Positions 9,007 to 18,545 of a stretch of DNA of 64,000 nt are shown piece by piece. How positions within the stretch are numbered: position 1 is the stretch's first letter; the number at the start of each line of letters is the position of its first letter. The notes under the pieces were generated by a model that was given only the letters and a program-made list of their open reading frames with translations, did not search any database and was not told the DNA's origin. The position numbers and the translations under genes were made by a program. This DNA is from Trichomonas vaginalis G3 (lineage: Eukaryota > Parabasalia > Trichomonadida > Trichomonadidae): assembly GCF_026262505.1 (NCBI RefSeq), contig NC_067207.1, positions 16,336,082 to 16,400,081 on the forward strand, given 5' to 3'.

Positions 9007-9159
9007 TCATGTCTGATGGTTTGCAGAATAGAGCATTTGGTACATATCATCTTTGACCGAACGAATGAGGTGAAGTTGTTTGTTATATTGTATGTACTCG
9101 TATTCTTCATTAATGGCTTCATGAACGATAGCAGTTGTTGTGTTCTCTGTTGTTGACAT
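9007..9159 (-). CDS. Small acidic protein, 50 residues, nested module
   Basis: Starts at the first ATG (9159; MSTTENTTTAIVHEA). The open frame extends upstream without an ATG, which is why the shorter start is chosen. Its upstream region (9176-9211) duplicates that of the primase gene (10045-10080), so it is probably expressed with it. Unknown function. Confidence 0.4.
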   Translation of the reverse strand: MSTTENTTTAIVHEAINEEYEYIQYNKQLHLIRSVKDDMYQMLYSANHQT

Positions 9160-9175
9160 ATCTGTTATTTCATAC

Positions 9176-9211
9176 AAAATAAAAATAATTTTAAAACTAA
9201 CTTTATTTTTT
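9176..9211 (-). promoter_or_regulatory. Shared upstream box of the nested module (copy at 10045-10080)
   Basis: A 36-bp AT-rich stretch, read on minus as AAAAAATAAAGTTAGTTTTA plus AAATTATTTTTATTTT, precedes the 50-residue gene. It recurs exactly (plus strand) at 10045-10080 before the primase region. A related TTTTTATTTTGTATG tail precedes the gene starting at 9855. Identity in unrelated flanks suggests a common promoter. Confidence 0.55.
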
Positions 9212-9243
9212 CTGACTTTCACAAAAGACCAAAAATAAACGCT

Positions 9244-9855
9244 TTACATGTATTTTTCAGCAACTTCGTCAAATAATTTTATAGCTTTATCTATCTCATC
9301 TACTTCAAACGTTTCTTTACCTTTCATGGGAGCACCATACCTTTTCTCAAACTTTTCAAGTAGTTCTGTTTCTGCAGCTCTCATATCATTAACGAACACA
9401 ACCTTGACTCTATTGACTGTACTGTCATATCTTTGAGTTATATTATATGTTCTTCCTATCTTATATCTCTTTGTATTGAAGTCCTTCGGTTTCTGAACGA
9501 TATAAAGTAAGCCTTCACTGCAACGTTCTGAGTCGAATGAACCATAAGTTATGAAGTTATATCCAACAACTGGGTCTAACCATAACAAAACTATTGGTAT
9601 AAGACTTTTGTCTATAAGATATGCTCTTGTTCCATGAAATGTTACTGATATCATGAGCTCAGGATTTCTTGTCAAAATTTTCTGAGTAGAAGCATTTCTA
9701 ACCCAGTCGTTTGTTTTCTTTTCAGATGGAGATATAATGTCTGACAAAGAATATTTGTTGTATTTCTTTGAGTATCTTACGTTTAAATCACCTATTCTAA
9801 CCACTTTGGTGTCATTGTCTATCTTTCTAACTGTTTCAAACTCAATGTTTGACAT
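9244..9855 (-). CDS. KilA-N-like plus GIY-YIG/T5orf172-like protein
   Basis: About 203 residues from ATG 9855. The N-terminal half (about residues 10-100) has the look of a KilA-N/MSV199 DNA-binding domain: IGDLNVRYSKKYNKYSLSDI, then NDWVRNASTQKIL. The C-terminal half has a T5orf172/GIY-YIG-type core: LLYIVQKPKDFNTKRYKIGR, later AAETELLEKFEKRYG. Such fusions are typical of large DNA viruses and phages, where they act as DNA-binding nucleases or regulators. It sits between iteron arrays and faces away from the primase. Domain calls are by eye. Confidence 0.65.
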   Translation of the reverse strand: MSNIEFETVRKIDNDTKVVRIGDLNVRYSKKYNKYSLSDIISPSEKKTNDWVRNASTQKILTRNPELMISVTFHGTRAYLIDKSLIPIVLLWLDPVVGYNFITYGSFDSERCSEGLLYIVQKPKDFNTKRYKIGRTYNITQRYDSTVNRVKVVFVNDMRAAETELLEKFEKRYGAPMKGKETFEVDEIDKAIKLFDEVAEKYM

Positions 9856-9919
9856 TACTGTCTTTACATACAAAATAAAAAAAGATATAAAAATAAAATT
9901 AGCGTTATTTTTCTAACTA

Positions 9920-10021
9920 ATGAATTATTTTTGAAGAACTGAAGGTGCTACCATGTTACCATGTGCTACCAGGTTAATTAACTTCTTTTAAAAAATGAGA
10001 CAACATGACATTTTGACAACA
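9920..10021 (+). repeat. Isolated third iteron unit
   Basis: Same ~102-bp unit as at 8601 and 8721, same orientation, lying between the divergent KilA-N-type gene and primase region. Its end (GACAACAACATAG) matches the second left unit rather than the first. The position in the divergent promoter region suggests a regulatory or origin role. Confidence 0.85.
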
Positions 10022-10094
10022 ACATAGAAAATTTGATGTAGCCCAAAAATAAAGTTAGTTTTAAAATTATTTTTATTTTTTTATTCCTATATAA

Positions 10095-12402
10095 ATGACG
10101 GCAACAAACAACAACAGCAACTATATCATTTCTGATGAAAAAGTTATTGATTCATTAGTTGATTCATTAGTTGTGGCAGAAACTAAAACCCTCAACGAAA
10201 GAATTGGTGAAAACAAGATTGATTTACATAACTACCTCAAACATGATGGAGGAAGAGGAAGGAAAACTGGTACAGCTTTATTAGTAAATAAAATTTCAAA
10301 TTTAACGATTATAGATGTTGATATCAATAAATCAACAATGATGAACTTAAAGAAACAGTTAGAAAAGACATTTTATCAAAACTTTCGGATAAAGATGTTA
10401 TCGTTAAAACCGCATCAGGAGGTCTTCACATTTATTGCAACACTAATTTCTTCTATTCAACCTCGAACAGAATGATTAAATGTTATTCCTGCAATGATTA
10501 TGATATTGACATAATGACTTCTATGGATGATTCAAAGCGTTCATTAGTGGTTATGGCTGATTCAAGAGTTCGCAAGAATGCAACAGAACCAATCAAAACA
10601 TACTCATTCATTCGTGGAAGTTATGATTCAACATTAACTAGAACAGTAAACGATATATTAAATGATTTGAATATTAAGGTAAGAGTTGAACAGAAGAATG
10701 AAGAAATAAAGAGTATAAATGAAAACAAAGATGTAAACATTGACGATAAACTTGCCCAGAGCATAGTTGATGGCATCTGTGATTTTGAAGTACATAATGA
10801 CGGTGGAAACATGAATTTAGAAAAAGAAATAACATTATTCACACTGTTTCAAGCAATTAATTCGTTACCTAATCATTTAATTAATGAAGCATACGATAAC
10901 GTTTATAACTTCTGCAGTTTAACAGAAAATGCAAAAAGTAATTTTGAAAAAGCACGTGGTAGATATGCACATTTAATGACTTCTCCATTTGTTTTGGTGA
11001 AGATTCTAAAACTTTATCAAAAGGAATATTATGATGAATATGTTTTACCTTTATTACGTAAGCCAAAAATAACATTTGATATAAAACTTGATGACTCGTT
11101 TTTGATAACAGATATTAGACGCAAGGCTGAAAATCATCAGTATAAAAACAGTTCTGAAGTAATTGAGGATTTATCACGTGTAATCCGTTTTGTAGATTGT
11201 GGAAACAAATATTTCATTCAAAAGGACTATAATATCCACGACAAAATGAATCAAATATCATTCGTTCTTCAATCAAACATGAAAGAGTCACTCAAAATGA
11301 TTAAATTATTTAAAGAAGAAGGTAAAACCATAACAGCATGGGATGTACTACTAAATCAATTATCCTCATTAACCGTTAAGGGTGTTTGCTTTAAATCTGA
11401 TTCCCAGATGTTTTCTCAACGTTTCAGGGTTATAAATACAACATTCTTGAAAAGCCTGATTACTCAAAAATTGAGATGTTTATGGATTTCATTAAAGAAG
11501 CCATTTGTGATAATAACGATGAAATGTATAAATACCTTCTCGGCTGGATTGCATCAATGATTCAACATCCTGGAATCAAGAATGAAACAGCAATTATTTT
11601 GAAAGGACTTCAGGGAACATGTAAAAACAGATTTACAGACATTATTTCTGAACTTCTCGCTGGTTATTCATGTAAAAACATTACTGAAATAAGTGAGCTA
11701 ACGGGTAATTTCAATTCGGTTGTTGAAAATAAAATGTTTCTTGTACTTAATGAACTCAAGAATGTAGGTGAAGACAGACTCGCAAACTTCAACGCTTTGA
11801 AATCAATTATTACGGATAATGAGATTAGAATTAATGAAAAGAATCAACCCAGAAGAACAGCTCAGAACGTTGCAAACTTCATTTTCGTAACTAACAACGT
11901 CTACCCTGTCAAAATTGAAGTTGGAGACAGAAGATACGTAGTTTTAAGAGTTAATGGTAAATTCAAGGGTCAATTTGATTACTTCAAGAATTTAATGGAT
12001 TCATGCACTAAGGAATTTTATGATAATTTACTAACATATTTTATGCAATATGACCTTTCATCATTTAATGTACGAATCATACCGATGACTGAAGCCAAAC
12101 AAGATTTAATAGAATTATCATCAAATCCTTTAGATGTATGGATAAATACACATTATGATGAATTGTGTGCAGGTATGACGTGTGAAAATGCTCTATTCTG
12201 CAAACCATCAGACATGAAAGACAAGAATTTCCAAATGAGTATTAAGGATAAATGTGATAGGAAACATAGAAGAATAGACGGTAAACAAACATGGTGTTAT
12301 GTTTTGAAAGAAGAAATGAAAGGATTATATAAACAGGTTGAACCAAACGATAATGATGATTCATTTACTGACGATGAAATACCTGTAAATGATGCTTTAT
12401 AA
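10095..12402 (+). pseudogene. Primase / SF3 helicase replication gene region, broken
   Basis: The plus-strand region carries primase-like sequence at its start (LHNYLKHDGGRGRKTG, NLTIIDVDINKSTMMN) and a superfamily 3 helicase domain near its end. The helicase has a Walker A-type loop (LKGLQGTCKNRF), a Walker B-type strand (MFLVLNELKN) and a motif C-type strand (ANFIFVTNNV). This is the D5-like primase-helicase arrangement used by large DNA viruses, virophages and transpovirons to start replication. The region is broken, with about two breaks. Confidence 0.75.
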
Positions 12403-12440
12403 AGTATGATTGGAATTTATTTTTGCCTTCCTCCTGCTGT

Positions 12441-12782
12441 GTTGTCTAAATGTCATGTTGTCTCATTTTTTAAAAGAAGTTAAATGACCTGGTAGCACAT
12501 GGTAACATGGTAGCACCTTCAGTTCTTCAAAAATAATTTATTTTTGCCTTCCTCCTGCTGTGTTGTCTAAATGTCATGTTGTCTCATTTTTTAAAAGAAG
12601 TTAATTAACCTGGTAGCACATGGTAACATGGTAGCACCTTCAGTTCTTCAAAAATAATTCATAACTGCCTTCCCCTGCTGTGTTGTCTAAATGTCATGTT
12701 GTCTCATTTTTTAAAAGAAGTTAAATGACCTGGTAGCACATGGTAACATGGTAGCACCTTCAGTTCTTCAAAAATAATTCAT
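12441..12782 (-). repeat. Right iteron array: three ~120-bp units, inverted
   Basis: Three units (about 12441-12540, 12562-12662, 12682-12782) in reverse orientation to the left array, period ~120 bp, same ACCATGT/GCTACCA core. Units differ slightly at the TTAATTAAC palindrome. The outer two correspond to the left pair and with them form the module's inverted repeat. The innermost is extra. Confidence 0.9.
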
Positions 12783-12924
12783 TATTGAATAACCTGTAAA
12801 CATTAACGTAAACATTTATTTCTGCAGTTCATTCATTACTTCATTACCTAATTAATTCCAAACATAAAATATATTTAGTTCATTCAATGAACGCGGTAAG
12901 CCTGCAAAGTAGGCTCAAGCACAT

Positions 12925-14745
12925 TCAATAAATGCGGTACCATGCGAATACAGTCATAAATGGTGGCATATAATCTTTACCCAAGCCTGTTGGATTTGTT
13001 GTGAAAGTATGTGAATGATTTCCTCCTGGTTCAGTTGGTCGAAAAGTCTTTTTTGCTGAATGGTTATAACCTGGAGATAAAACGTCATTGCCAGCATAAT
13101 ATTCTGAGTTGTATAATGGATGGTCTCTTAATGAATGTGTATGATTACCTGATGTGTTTGTAGTTCCTGTATGAGTGTGCGGTGGAAGGTTTGCTTCAGT
13201 AATTTTCTTTGAACCACCGGTTTCCTTTGAAGAGTTTGCACAATACAAAAACCTGTCAACTATTTGTTCCCATGCACCAACACCAAACATTACTTGAGGA
13301 CCTCTTGCATCCATAGATGTATAAATAGAACCCACTGGGTTCATTAAATCAAACATATGAGATATTATAGGATTGTCTCTTTTGAACTTAAGATATAGTG
13401 TAACTATTTCAGGTTTCTTCTGGTTTGTGTCAGAATATTTTTTATAATATAATCTTATGTTTTCAGGGTAGGTAAAATCTTGACTATAATATTTATTTCT
13501 GTCATCTGTATAATAATATACTATTCTCGTTTTTTCTATTGCATTATATCTTTTATATCTATAATAATCTAAATATAATGTTAACTTTTGTTCATCTATA
13601 TGTGGTGTTCTGACATCATCTCCATAGTCATAATAATATGGTGCTGGAGCTGGGTCAGGCAATGTCATATCTGCCATTTCATAAACTCTTAAATATTTCT
13701 TTTGTTCGTCTCCATATAAGTTTAAGTAACAGTTGTTGTCTAATGGAACTTTAACTTGTGTGTCATCATTCTTTTTATAACTTACATACATTTCATTGTT
13801 ATTTTTCGGAATGAGTTTCCACCGTATACCATTTTTTAAGGAGTGTACAAACTGCCATCTAAAATATTTATTTTCTTCATTGACAGAAAAGTCACCAACA
13901 ATAGTTTCAATATTTTTTGTTCCTATCAAACTTTGGTATATTTCGTTAACATATGTTTTATCTGCCTTCTTCATTAACTCATCGTTAACATATTCCTTAT
14001 CTACCTTCTTCTCTAACTCATCGTTAACATATGTTTTATCCGCTTTAAGGTCTAAACATCCTGAAACCCATCCTGTATCAGCTTTAGTTTTTAAAATCTT
14101 TGATGTCCATTCATGATACCATTCAACCATTTCTTTAATTTCATTATCTTTTTCATCCACATATTCCTTATCCGCTTTCTTCTCTAACACAGCAGCAACA
14201 CATCCCTTATCTGCTTTCTTATTTAACTCACTATCCACATATTCCTTATCTGCCTTCTTATTTAACTCACTATCCACATATTCCTTATCTGTCTTCTTAT
14301 TTAACTCACTATCCACATATTCCTTATCTGCCTTCTTATTTAACTCACTATCCACATATTCCTTATCTGCTTTCTTCATTATGTCATTTAGGAAACCTTT
14401 TATGAATTCCTCATTTAAATTAAATCTTCTAATCTTCAAAACTTTAGGAAATGCATTTAATGCGTAATATCTTTGTTCTTCTGGTGGAATTGATGTTATA
14501 TCATCCGTTATACCTTTAATTTTTGAATTCATAAATAAAATTTCTTTTATATTTGATATCACTGCACCACCCTTGCAAACGAATTCGAAATGGTCATTTT
14601 TCAATACTATCTCCAAATCTCCATATTTCAACCTTTGCGTTTGTTCTGCCGTCTTTGAATTATATGCATATATGGCGTATGTAATGGTTTGAAGGACCTG
14701 GGTGCTTTGTGTCTTAAGTTGCTGTGGTTGCTGTTGTTTAATCAT
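12925..14745 (-). CDS. Phage-type tail-collar fibre protein, 606 residues
   Basis: N-terminal globular part (about 1-125), then a tandem coiled-coil shaft of 13-residue repeats (KKADKEYVDSELN) at about residues 124-265. A middle beta-rich part follows, then a C-terminal phage tail-collar-like domain (about 480-606): NPVGSIYTSMDARGPQVMFG, GAWEQIVDRFLY, ETGGSKKI, LPPHTHTG, and repeated GNHTHS/GNHSHT histidine motifs. This layout is that of trimeric bacteriophage receptor-binding fibres. In a Polinton it would most simply be a capsid spike for host attachment. Single open frame, with the element's usual AT-rich spacer before the ATG. Confidence 0.8.
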   Translation of the reverse strand: MIKQQQPQQLKTQSTQVLQTITYAIYAYNSKTAEQTQRLKYGDLEIVLKNDHFEFVCKGGAVISNIKEILFMNSKIKGITDDITSIPPEEQRYYALNAFPKVLKIRRFNLNEEFIKGFLNDIMKKADKEYVDSELNKKADKEYVDSELNKKTDKEYVDSELNKKADKEYVDSELNKKADKGCVAAVLEKKADKEYVDEKDNEIKEMVEWYHEWTSKILKTKADTGWVSGCLDLKADKTYVNDELEKKVDKEYVNDELMKKADKTYVNEIYQSLIGTKNIETIVGDFSVNEENKYFRWQFVHSLKNGIRWKLIPKNNNEMYVSYKKNDDTQVKVPLDNNCYLNLYGDEQKKYLRVYEMADMTLPDPAPAPYYYDYGDDVRTPHIDEQKLTLYLDYYRYKRYNAIEKTRIVYYYTDDRNKYYSQDFTYPENIRLYYKKYSDTNQKKPEIVTLYLKFKRDNPIISHMFDLMNPVGSIYTSMDARGPQVMFGVGAWEQIVDRFLYCANSSKETGGSKKITEANLPPHTHTGTTNTSGNHTHSLRDHPLYNSEYYAGNDVLSPGYNHSAKKTFRPTEPGGNHSHTFTTNPTGLGKDYMPPFMTVFAWYRIY

Positions 14746-14768
14746 TTATTATGATTAAAAAATAAATA
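14746..14768 (-). promoter_or_regulatory. Compact AT-rich start spacer typical of Polinton B genes
   Basis: Reading toward the fibre ATG the spacer is TTTATTTTTTAATCATAATA. Near-identical TTTATTnnnTAATnATAA spacers stand directly before the ATG at 1114, 7109, 8537, 15481/15501, 16678, 17665, 18521, 20186 and 20800. Likely a shared promoter or leader used by the capsid-side genes. Confidence 0.55.
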
Positions 14769-14769
14769 T

Positions 14770-15123
14770 TTAATCTGTTATCTCATCACCTATTTTTTCT
14801 ATTTGAAATTGCCATAATATTTCATTCATGAATTCTAAATCACAATCAAATAGGTCGGTTATTCTAAATTTAATATTTGATAAATCTTTTGAATGAAGAA
14901 TAAATGAATTCCCGGATAATTGAAACGGATATGATAAAGAAAATATGTTTAAGTTGATGGATAAAATGTTTTGTATTGATGGGTAAGAGTTAGGGTCTAA
15001 TGTTTGATGTGAAAATCTCATTGGGGTATTAACTTTATCACATTTGATTAAAATGAAATTGGAACCAGTGTCAGAATACAAAACATCCCCAACATCTTTT
15101 TCAAAATTTAATATCCCCAACAA
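14770..15123 (-). CDS. Small Polinton structural-type protein, start unclear
   Basis: About 117 residues of open frame, mainly beta-strand-like (FILIKCDKVN, NLNIFSLSYPFQL), ending 24 bp before the fibre's start spacer. No convincing ATG is seen at the front, so the true start is unresolved. It lies in a run of four small genes between fibre and ATPase, probably minor virion proteins. No family recognised. Confidence 0.45.
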   Translation of the reverse strand: MLGILNFEKDVGDVLYSDTGSNFILIKCDKVNTPMRFSHQTLDPNSYPSIQNILSINLNIFSLSYPFQLSGNSFILHSKDLSNIKFRITDLFDCDLEFMNEILWQFQIEKIGDEITD

Positions 15124-15148
15124 TGAACGAAGATGAGGAGTACAAAAT

Positions 15149-15481
15149 TTAATTTTCAGCGGGAAATTTAATAAGGTTATTTATTTCATCAAGTTCAAAA
15201 AGTTTATCGGGTTTTGATTTAAAATTTTCTTCATACCATACGATAAATGATTCATTTAAATAACTTAAAATCATGTTAATATCCCATTTCGTTATCACAT
15301 TATTTATATACATATCATACGTTTTTTCATGGTCATCTTTAATAAATGATATATAATCTGAAGGGTCTAAAAGAATGGGATTAAATTTACCACTCACAGA
15401 AACGAGAGTAACATTATAAATTCCGCTAACTGTTAAATTTAATTCACAGCTATTATTCGAAATAATATTGATAATTGACAT
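15149..15481 (-). CDS. Small beta-rich Polinton protein, 110 residues
   Basis: Starts MSIINIISNNSCELNLTVSG at 15481. The N-terminal half is strand-rich and the C-terminal half helical and acidic. It diverges from the plus-strand gene at 15501 across a 19-bp spacer containing the element's common TTTTTAATCGTAATA box. Possible minor capsid or fibre-base protein; that is inference from location. Confidence 0.5.
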   Translation of the reverse strand: MSIINIISNNSCELNLTVSGIYNVTLVSVSGKFNPILLDPSDYISFIKDDHEKTYDMYINNVITKWDINMILSYLNESFIVWYEENFKSKPDKLFELDEINNLIKFPAEN

Positions 15482-15500
15482 TTTTATTACGATTAAAAAT

Positions 15501-15980
15501 ATGGTAAAGCGTTATTTTCCAGTGATAAATAAAACTAGAATAAGATTACCTCAAGAATTCATAAATTCAACGAATAAGAAATTCATTCATGTTATAAATT
15601 TTAGTGTTTTCAGAAAATATGAGTCAATGTCATATTCATCATCGGGTTATATTTCACTTCATTCAAATTTAGTTCAATCAAACCCATATAATGACCATTT
15701 CATAAGATTTTCAGATGGTATTAAAAATGTAATTGATAGATTAAAATATGAACAGATTGACAATATCGAATTTTTGGAATTTTGGTTTAAATATCCCGAT
15801 GGGAAAAAGATTGAAGTTAAAGATAAAGCTGATACTATAACAAAAACAATTACAATGACCGATCCGGATAGCGGGGAACAAAAAGAAATAAAACAAACGA
15901 TAGAAACTGGTGAAAGGTCAATTATTATTGATTATGATTCAAAGGATTATTATTCGATAATGTTAATGCTTGAATATTAA
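15501..15980 (+). CDS. Polinton protein, 159 residues, possible minor capsid
   Basis: ATG at 15501 chosen (MVKRYFPVINKTRIRLPQEF). An upstream extension would lack an ATG and overlap the divergent gene. The sequence alternates beta-strand-like segments with charged loops and has a repeated-threonine hairpin (TITKTITMTDPDSGEQKEIK). It is the only plus-strand gene in the block from 12925 to 20186. Its stop overlaps the end of the next minus-strand gene by 4 bp. Strand-rich and mid-sized, it could be a penton or cement protein, but no homology is visible. Confidence 0.5.
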   Translation: MVKRYFPVINKTRIRLPQEFINSTNKKFIHVINFSVFRKYESMSYSSSGYISLHSNLVQSNPYNDHFIRFSDGIKNVIDRLKYEQIDNIEFLEFWFKYPDGKKIEVKDKADTITKTITMTDPDSGEQKEIKQTIETGERSIIIDYDSKDYYSIMLMLEY

Positions 15981-16678
15981 ATAGCCTTAACAAAGAATTT
16001 TTCAAGTGATATTTTATATTCATCAACTATTTTATTATAAATATCATTATATGTTAAATGAAGTTCAGTTGTTGTTCCGTTCTTTGATATCTTAATTGTG
16101 CTAATATCCTTTATAGGATTTATTTTTGCAACTGTTCCGCAGCATGAAACCTCATCATCTATGAAAAATTGAATCTTAACGTCTGAATCTTGAACATCAC
16201 AAAGAATGGCGATAATGTGAATTAATGATTCATAAGGTAAAATAATTAAACCGGATTGATCAATTAAATTTATTATTGAATCATAATTATTAATTATTAT
16301 ATCACGGTAAATTTTCATTAATTCAGAATTAATGTCTATTTTATATGGCGCATTGCGACTGGAATCGTAGATTCCTGGGTTCTCGATGTTTGATGAAAGA
16401 GGTGGGGGGTATGTTGGATAAGTGGGAATTTCAACAGGTTCTTTACCGGGTTCAGATAAAATGATTGGGTCTCCATTCTCATGGTTTTCTTCATTCTCTT
16501 CATTCTTCGGTAAGTCACGAGTTAATAAATTTGGTTGAGTTGCTGACCTTGTTAATTCAGGGCTAACATTAACTTTAACATTTTAAATAATTCGTGATTT
16601 ATCATCATTTACGTTATAACCAACCGTAATCTCTGCTTTTGCGTTTGTGTTCTTTTGACTTGTGAAACGTCTTCTCAT
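15977..16678 (-). pseudogene. Polinton gene region with proline-rich segment, broken
   Basis: Starts at the ATG at 16678 (MRRRFTSQKNTNAKAE), preceded by the element's AT-rich spacer. The middle is acidic and then proline-rich (VEIPTYPTYPPPLSS). The C-terminal part (15977-16318) is an open, mixed alpha/beta frame starting MKIYRDIIINNYDS. The region is broken, with about one break. No family recognised; the order suggests a virion protein. Confidence 0.5.
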
Positions 16679-16762
16679 TTATAATTGAATAAAAAAAAGA
16701 AAAATATATTTAAAGTTTTATTTAGTTGTTACGGTAATATCCCAAGGTTCATCATTGTTTGC

Positions 16763-17665
16763 TTATACTTTCTTTGTAACTGCACCAATTATGTTATTGA
16801 TATTGCTTTGAGTTTCTTCCAGTCTTATTTTATCATTTACAATATCTTTAATCATTTCATTACATGCATTCTTAAAACCATCTGATTTTTCTAATTTACG
16901 TCTATCACTTTCTTTAATTAAATCAAAGTTATAACCTTGTTGAGAATAAAGTGGTTTCTTTATCAATTCCTTGAACGCTTCTGAAAGTGAAGATGAAGAA
17001 ATTCTTGCCACTTGAATTGGTTTAAATTCTGCTTTCATTGCTTCTTTCTGTTCATTGAACACTGGATCGAATAAAGCAACTTTAAAGAATTTCTTAGCTG
17101 GAATTTCAGGTCTAATATTTGCATATTGACCATCAAACTGATTAACATATCGTGGTAATCCATCCGGTCCCTCTTCAACAGCATTTAATTCTTCATTGAA
17201 ATAAGAATATGGAATAAGATGGTATGAATTAATTGGACCATTTTCACCTTCTCCAATGTATTGTTTAACAGCTTTTCCATTTTCATCAAATTGCATAGGA
17301 TAACGTTCATTATATGCTTTACGTTTAGGATAATCAGATACAGTTAATTTATAACCATTTATGACTTTAATATTACCTTGACCATCAGTAACGAAAACTT
17401 CATTTATACCATCAGGTTTTCCATTTGGTCCTGTAATGTCTGCTTCATGTGCTTCCCAATTTGGACCATGACGTTTGGCATATGCTTGAGCTTCTGGTAA
17501 TGTTAAAACGTTTCTCATTTGTTTAACATCTTTTTGAAGACCAGCAACAATATGAACTAATTCTTTCATTCCATCTGGAACTTTCATAGTTCTATTATAA
17601 TATGCACCCTTTTTGTTTGTCCCTTGTTTTAATGGAACCTGTAGAAGATTTGCTATTTCTGTCAT
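16763..17665 (-). CDS. Conserved Polinton structural-type protein, 300 residues
   Basis: Single frame from ATG 17665. N-terminal helices with [20 protein letters not shown], a central strand-rich part rich in G/N/P ([30 protein letters not shown]), and a C-terminal helical region. Just downstream of the packaging ATPase on the same strand. Polintons usually keep a minor capsid (penton) gene near the major capsid gene. This is a candidate for that place, but I see no jelly-roll signature by eye. Confidence 0.55.
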   Translation of the reverse strand: MTEIANLLQVPLKQGTNKKGAYYNRTMKVPDGMKELVHIVAGLQKDVKQMRNVLTLPEAQAYAKRHGPNWEAHEADITGPNGKPDGINEVFVTDGQGNIKVINGYKLTVSDYPKRKAYNERYPMQFDENGKAVKQYIGEGENGPINSYHLIPYSYFNEELNAVEEGPDGLPRYVNQFDGQYANIRPEIPAKKFFKVALFDPVFNEQKEAMKAEFKPIQVARISSSSLSEAFKELIKKPLYSQQGYNFDLIKESDRRKLEKSDGFKNACNEMIKDIVNDKIRLEETQSNINNIIGAVTKKV

Positions 17666-17705
17666 GTTTAATTATAAATAAAAAATAAAAATTAATTATA
17701 AAAAG

Positions 17706-18521
17706 TTAATCAAATTTAACACCTCCTTTATTTAAATCAACTATTATTTTTCCATGTTCACCTAATTGCTGATATTGTGTGTAAAGTTCATTAATGCTCA
17801 TTGGTAAATTCACTTGATAAAGCATAACGTTCAACTGTTGACGACTAAAACCACTGAAAATGAAAAGGGTGGACAGGTTTGATTTAATGTTTGTGCTTAA
17901 TGCTTTGAAATATTGAACAGCCATAAAGAATGAACACTGAATGTGTCGACATTGAGTTAATAACTGATTAAAATATGATTTCTCATTAGTTATTAGTTTT
18001 GATTTCACGGCATCATCTAGAAAAATTAGTGAATGCAAAAATTCTCTATCAAAATTTGAAATAGAAAGTGTTTCAAATAATTCATCCCGTTGTTTATCAA
18101 TAATTTTATCCTCTAATCCTTGCTTCTTGATTGTATTATATAATTCTTTATACATTAAAAAGTTTTTTAAATAATCTTCTGCTTCTTCTTGTGATAAATA
18201 AATAATTGGAATTTTGATTAAATGCTTTAAAGATTCAAATGTATCATCTGAAGGTGAACCTGAACGGTTGATATAAATTAACACATGTGAATGGGGGGAA
18301 GTGTTAGCAATAATGATAATTTGTTTTAATATCGTTAATGTTTTACCTTTATTTTGTTTACCAATTGCTGCAGTGATTGAATTTAAGTAACATTCAGAAT
18401 ATGGAATTTTCATTAATTTTTCCTTAGATAGAGCATTTCTATTATCACTCAATGCTTCATTAATCATATCATCTACGTATGTATTATATACATCTGTTAA
18501 TTCTTCAGAATTTAAATTCAT
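17706..18521 (-). CDS. FtsK/HerA-type genome-packaging ATPase (A32-like)
   Basis: 271 residues. Walker A-type loop in ITAAIGKQNKGKTLTIL (about residue 55), Walker B in HSLIFLDDAVKSK (about 165), and a sensor-like CRHIQCSFFMAVQYF. The length is typical of A32-family ATPases of Polintons, virophages and large DNA viruses, which pump genomes into preformed capsids. It lies 24 bp after the capsid gene on the same strand, the usual ATPase-capsid neighbourhood. Confidence 0.9.
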   Translation of the reverse strand: MNLNSEELTDVYNTYVDDMINEALSDNRNALSKEKLMKIPYSECYLNSITAAIGKQNKGKTLTILKQIIIIANTSPHSHVLIYINRSGSPSDDTFESLKHLIKIPIIYLSQEEAEDYLKNFLMYKELYNTIKKQGLEDKIIDKQRDELFETLSISNFDREFLHSLIFLDDAVKSKLITNEKSYFNQLLTQCRHIQCSFFMAVQYFKALSTNIKSNLSTLFIFSGFSRQQLNVMLYQVNLPMSINELYTQYQQLGEHGKIIVDLNKGGVKFD

Positions 18522-18545
18522 TTAATCAAAAATAAATTTATAATT

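Larger units (their letters stand above)
8575..12808. mobile_element. Nested replication module bounded by inverted iteron arrays
   Basis: Starts CGTTAATGTTTACAGG at 8575 and ends with its reverse complement at 12808. The inverted repeat is about 245 bp and contains two ~120-bp tandem units. Inside are a 50-residue gene, a KilA-N/GIY-YIG-type gene and a primase/SF3-helicase region. It occupies the place where a Polinton usually has its DNA polymerase. I see no convincing target duplication. It could be a separate mobile replicon that inserted, comparable in gene content to transpovirons or virophage replication blocks, or a replication cassette native to this Polinton lineage. Confidence 0.7.

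Noticed and set aside
8575-12808. Helitron or rolling-circle element as explanation for the nested module
   Set aside because: It has inverted iteron ends and primase/SF3-helicase motifs; no HUH Rep motif or SF1 helicase was seen.
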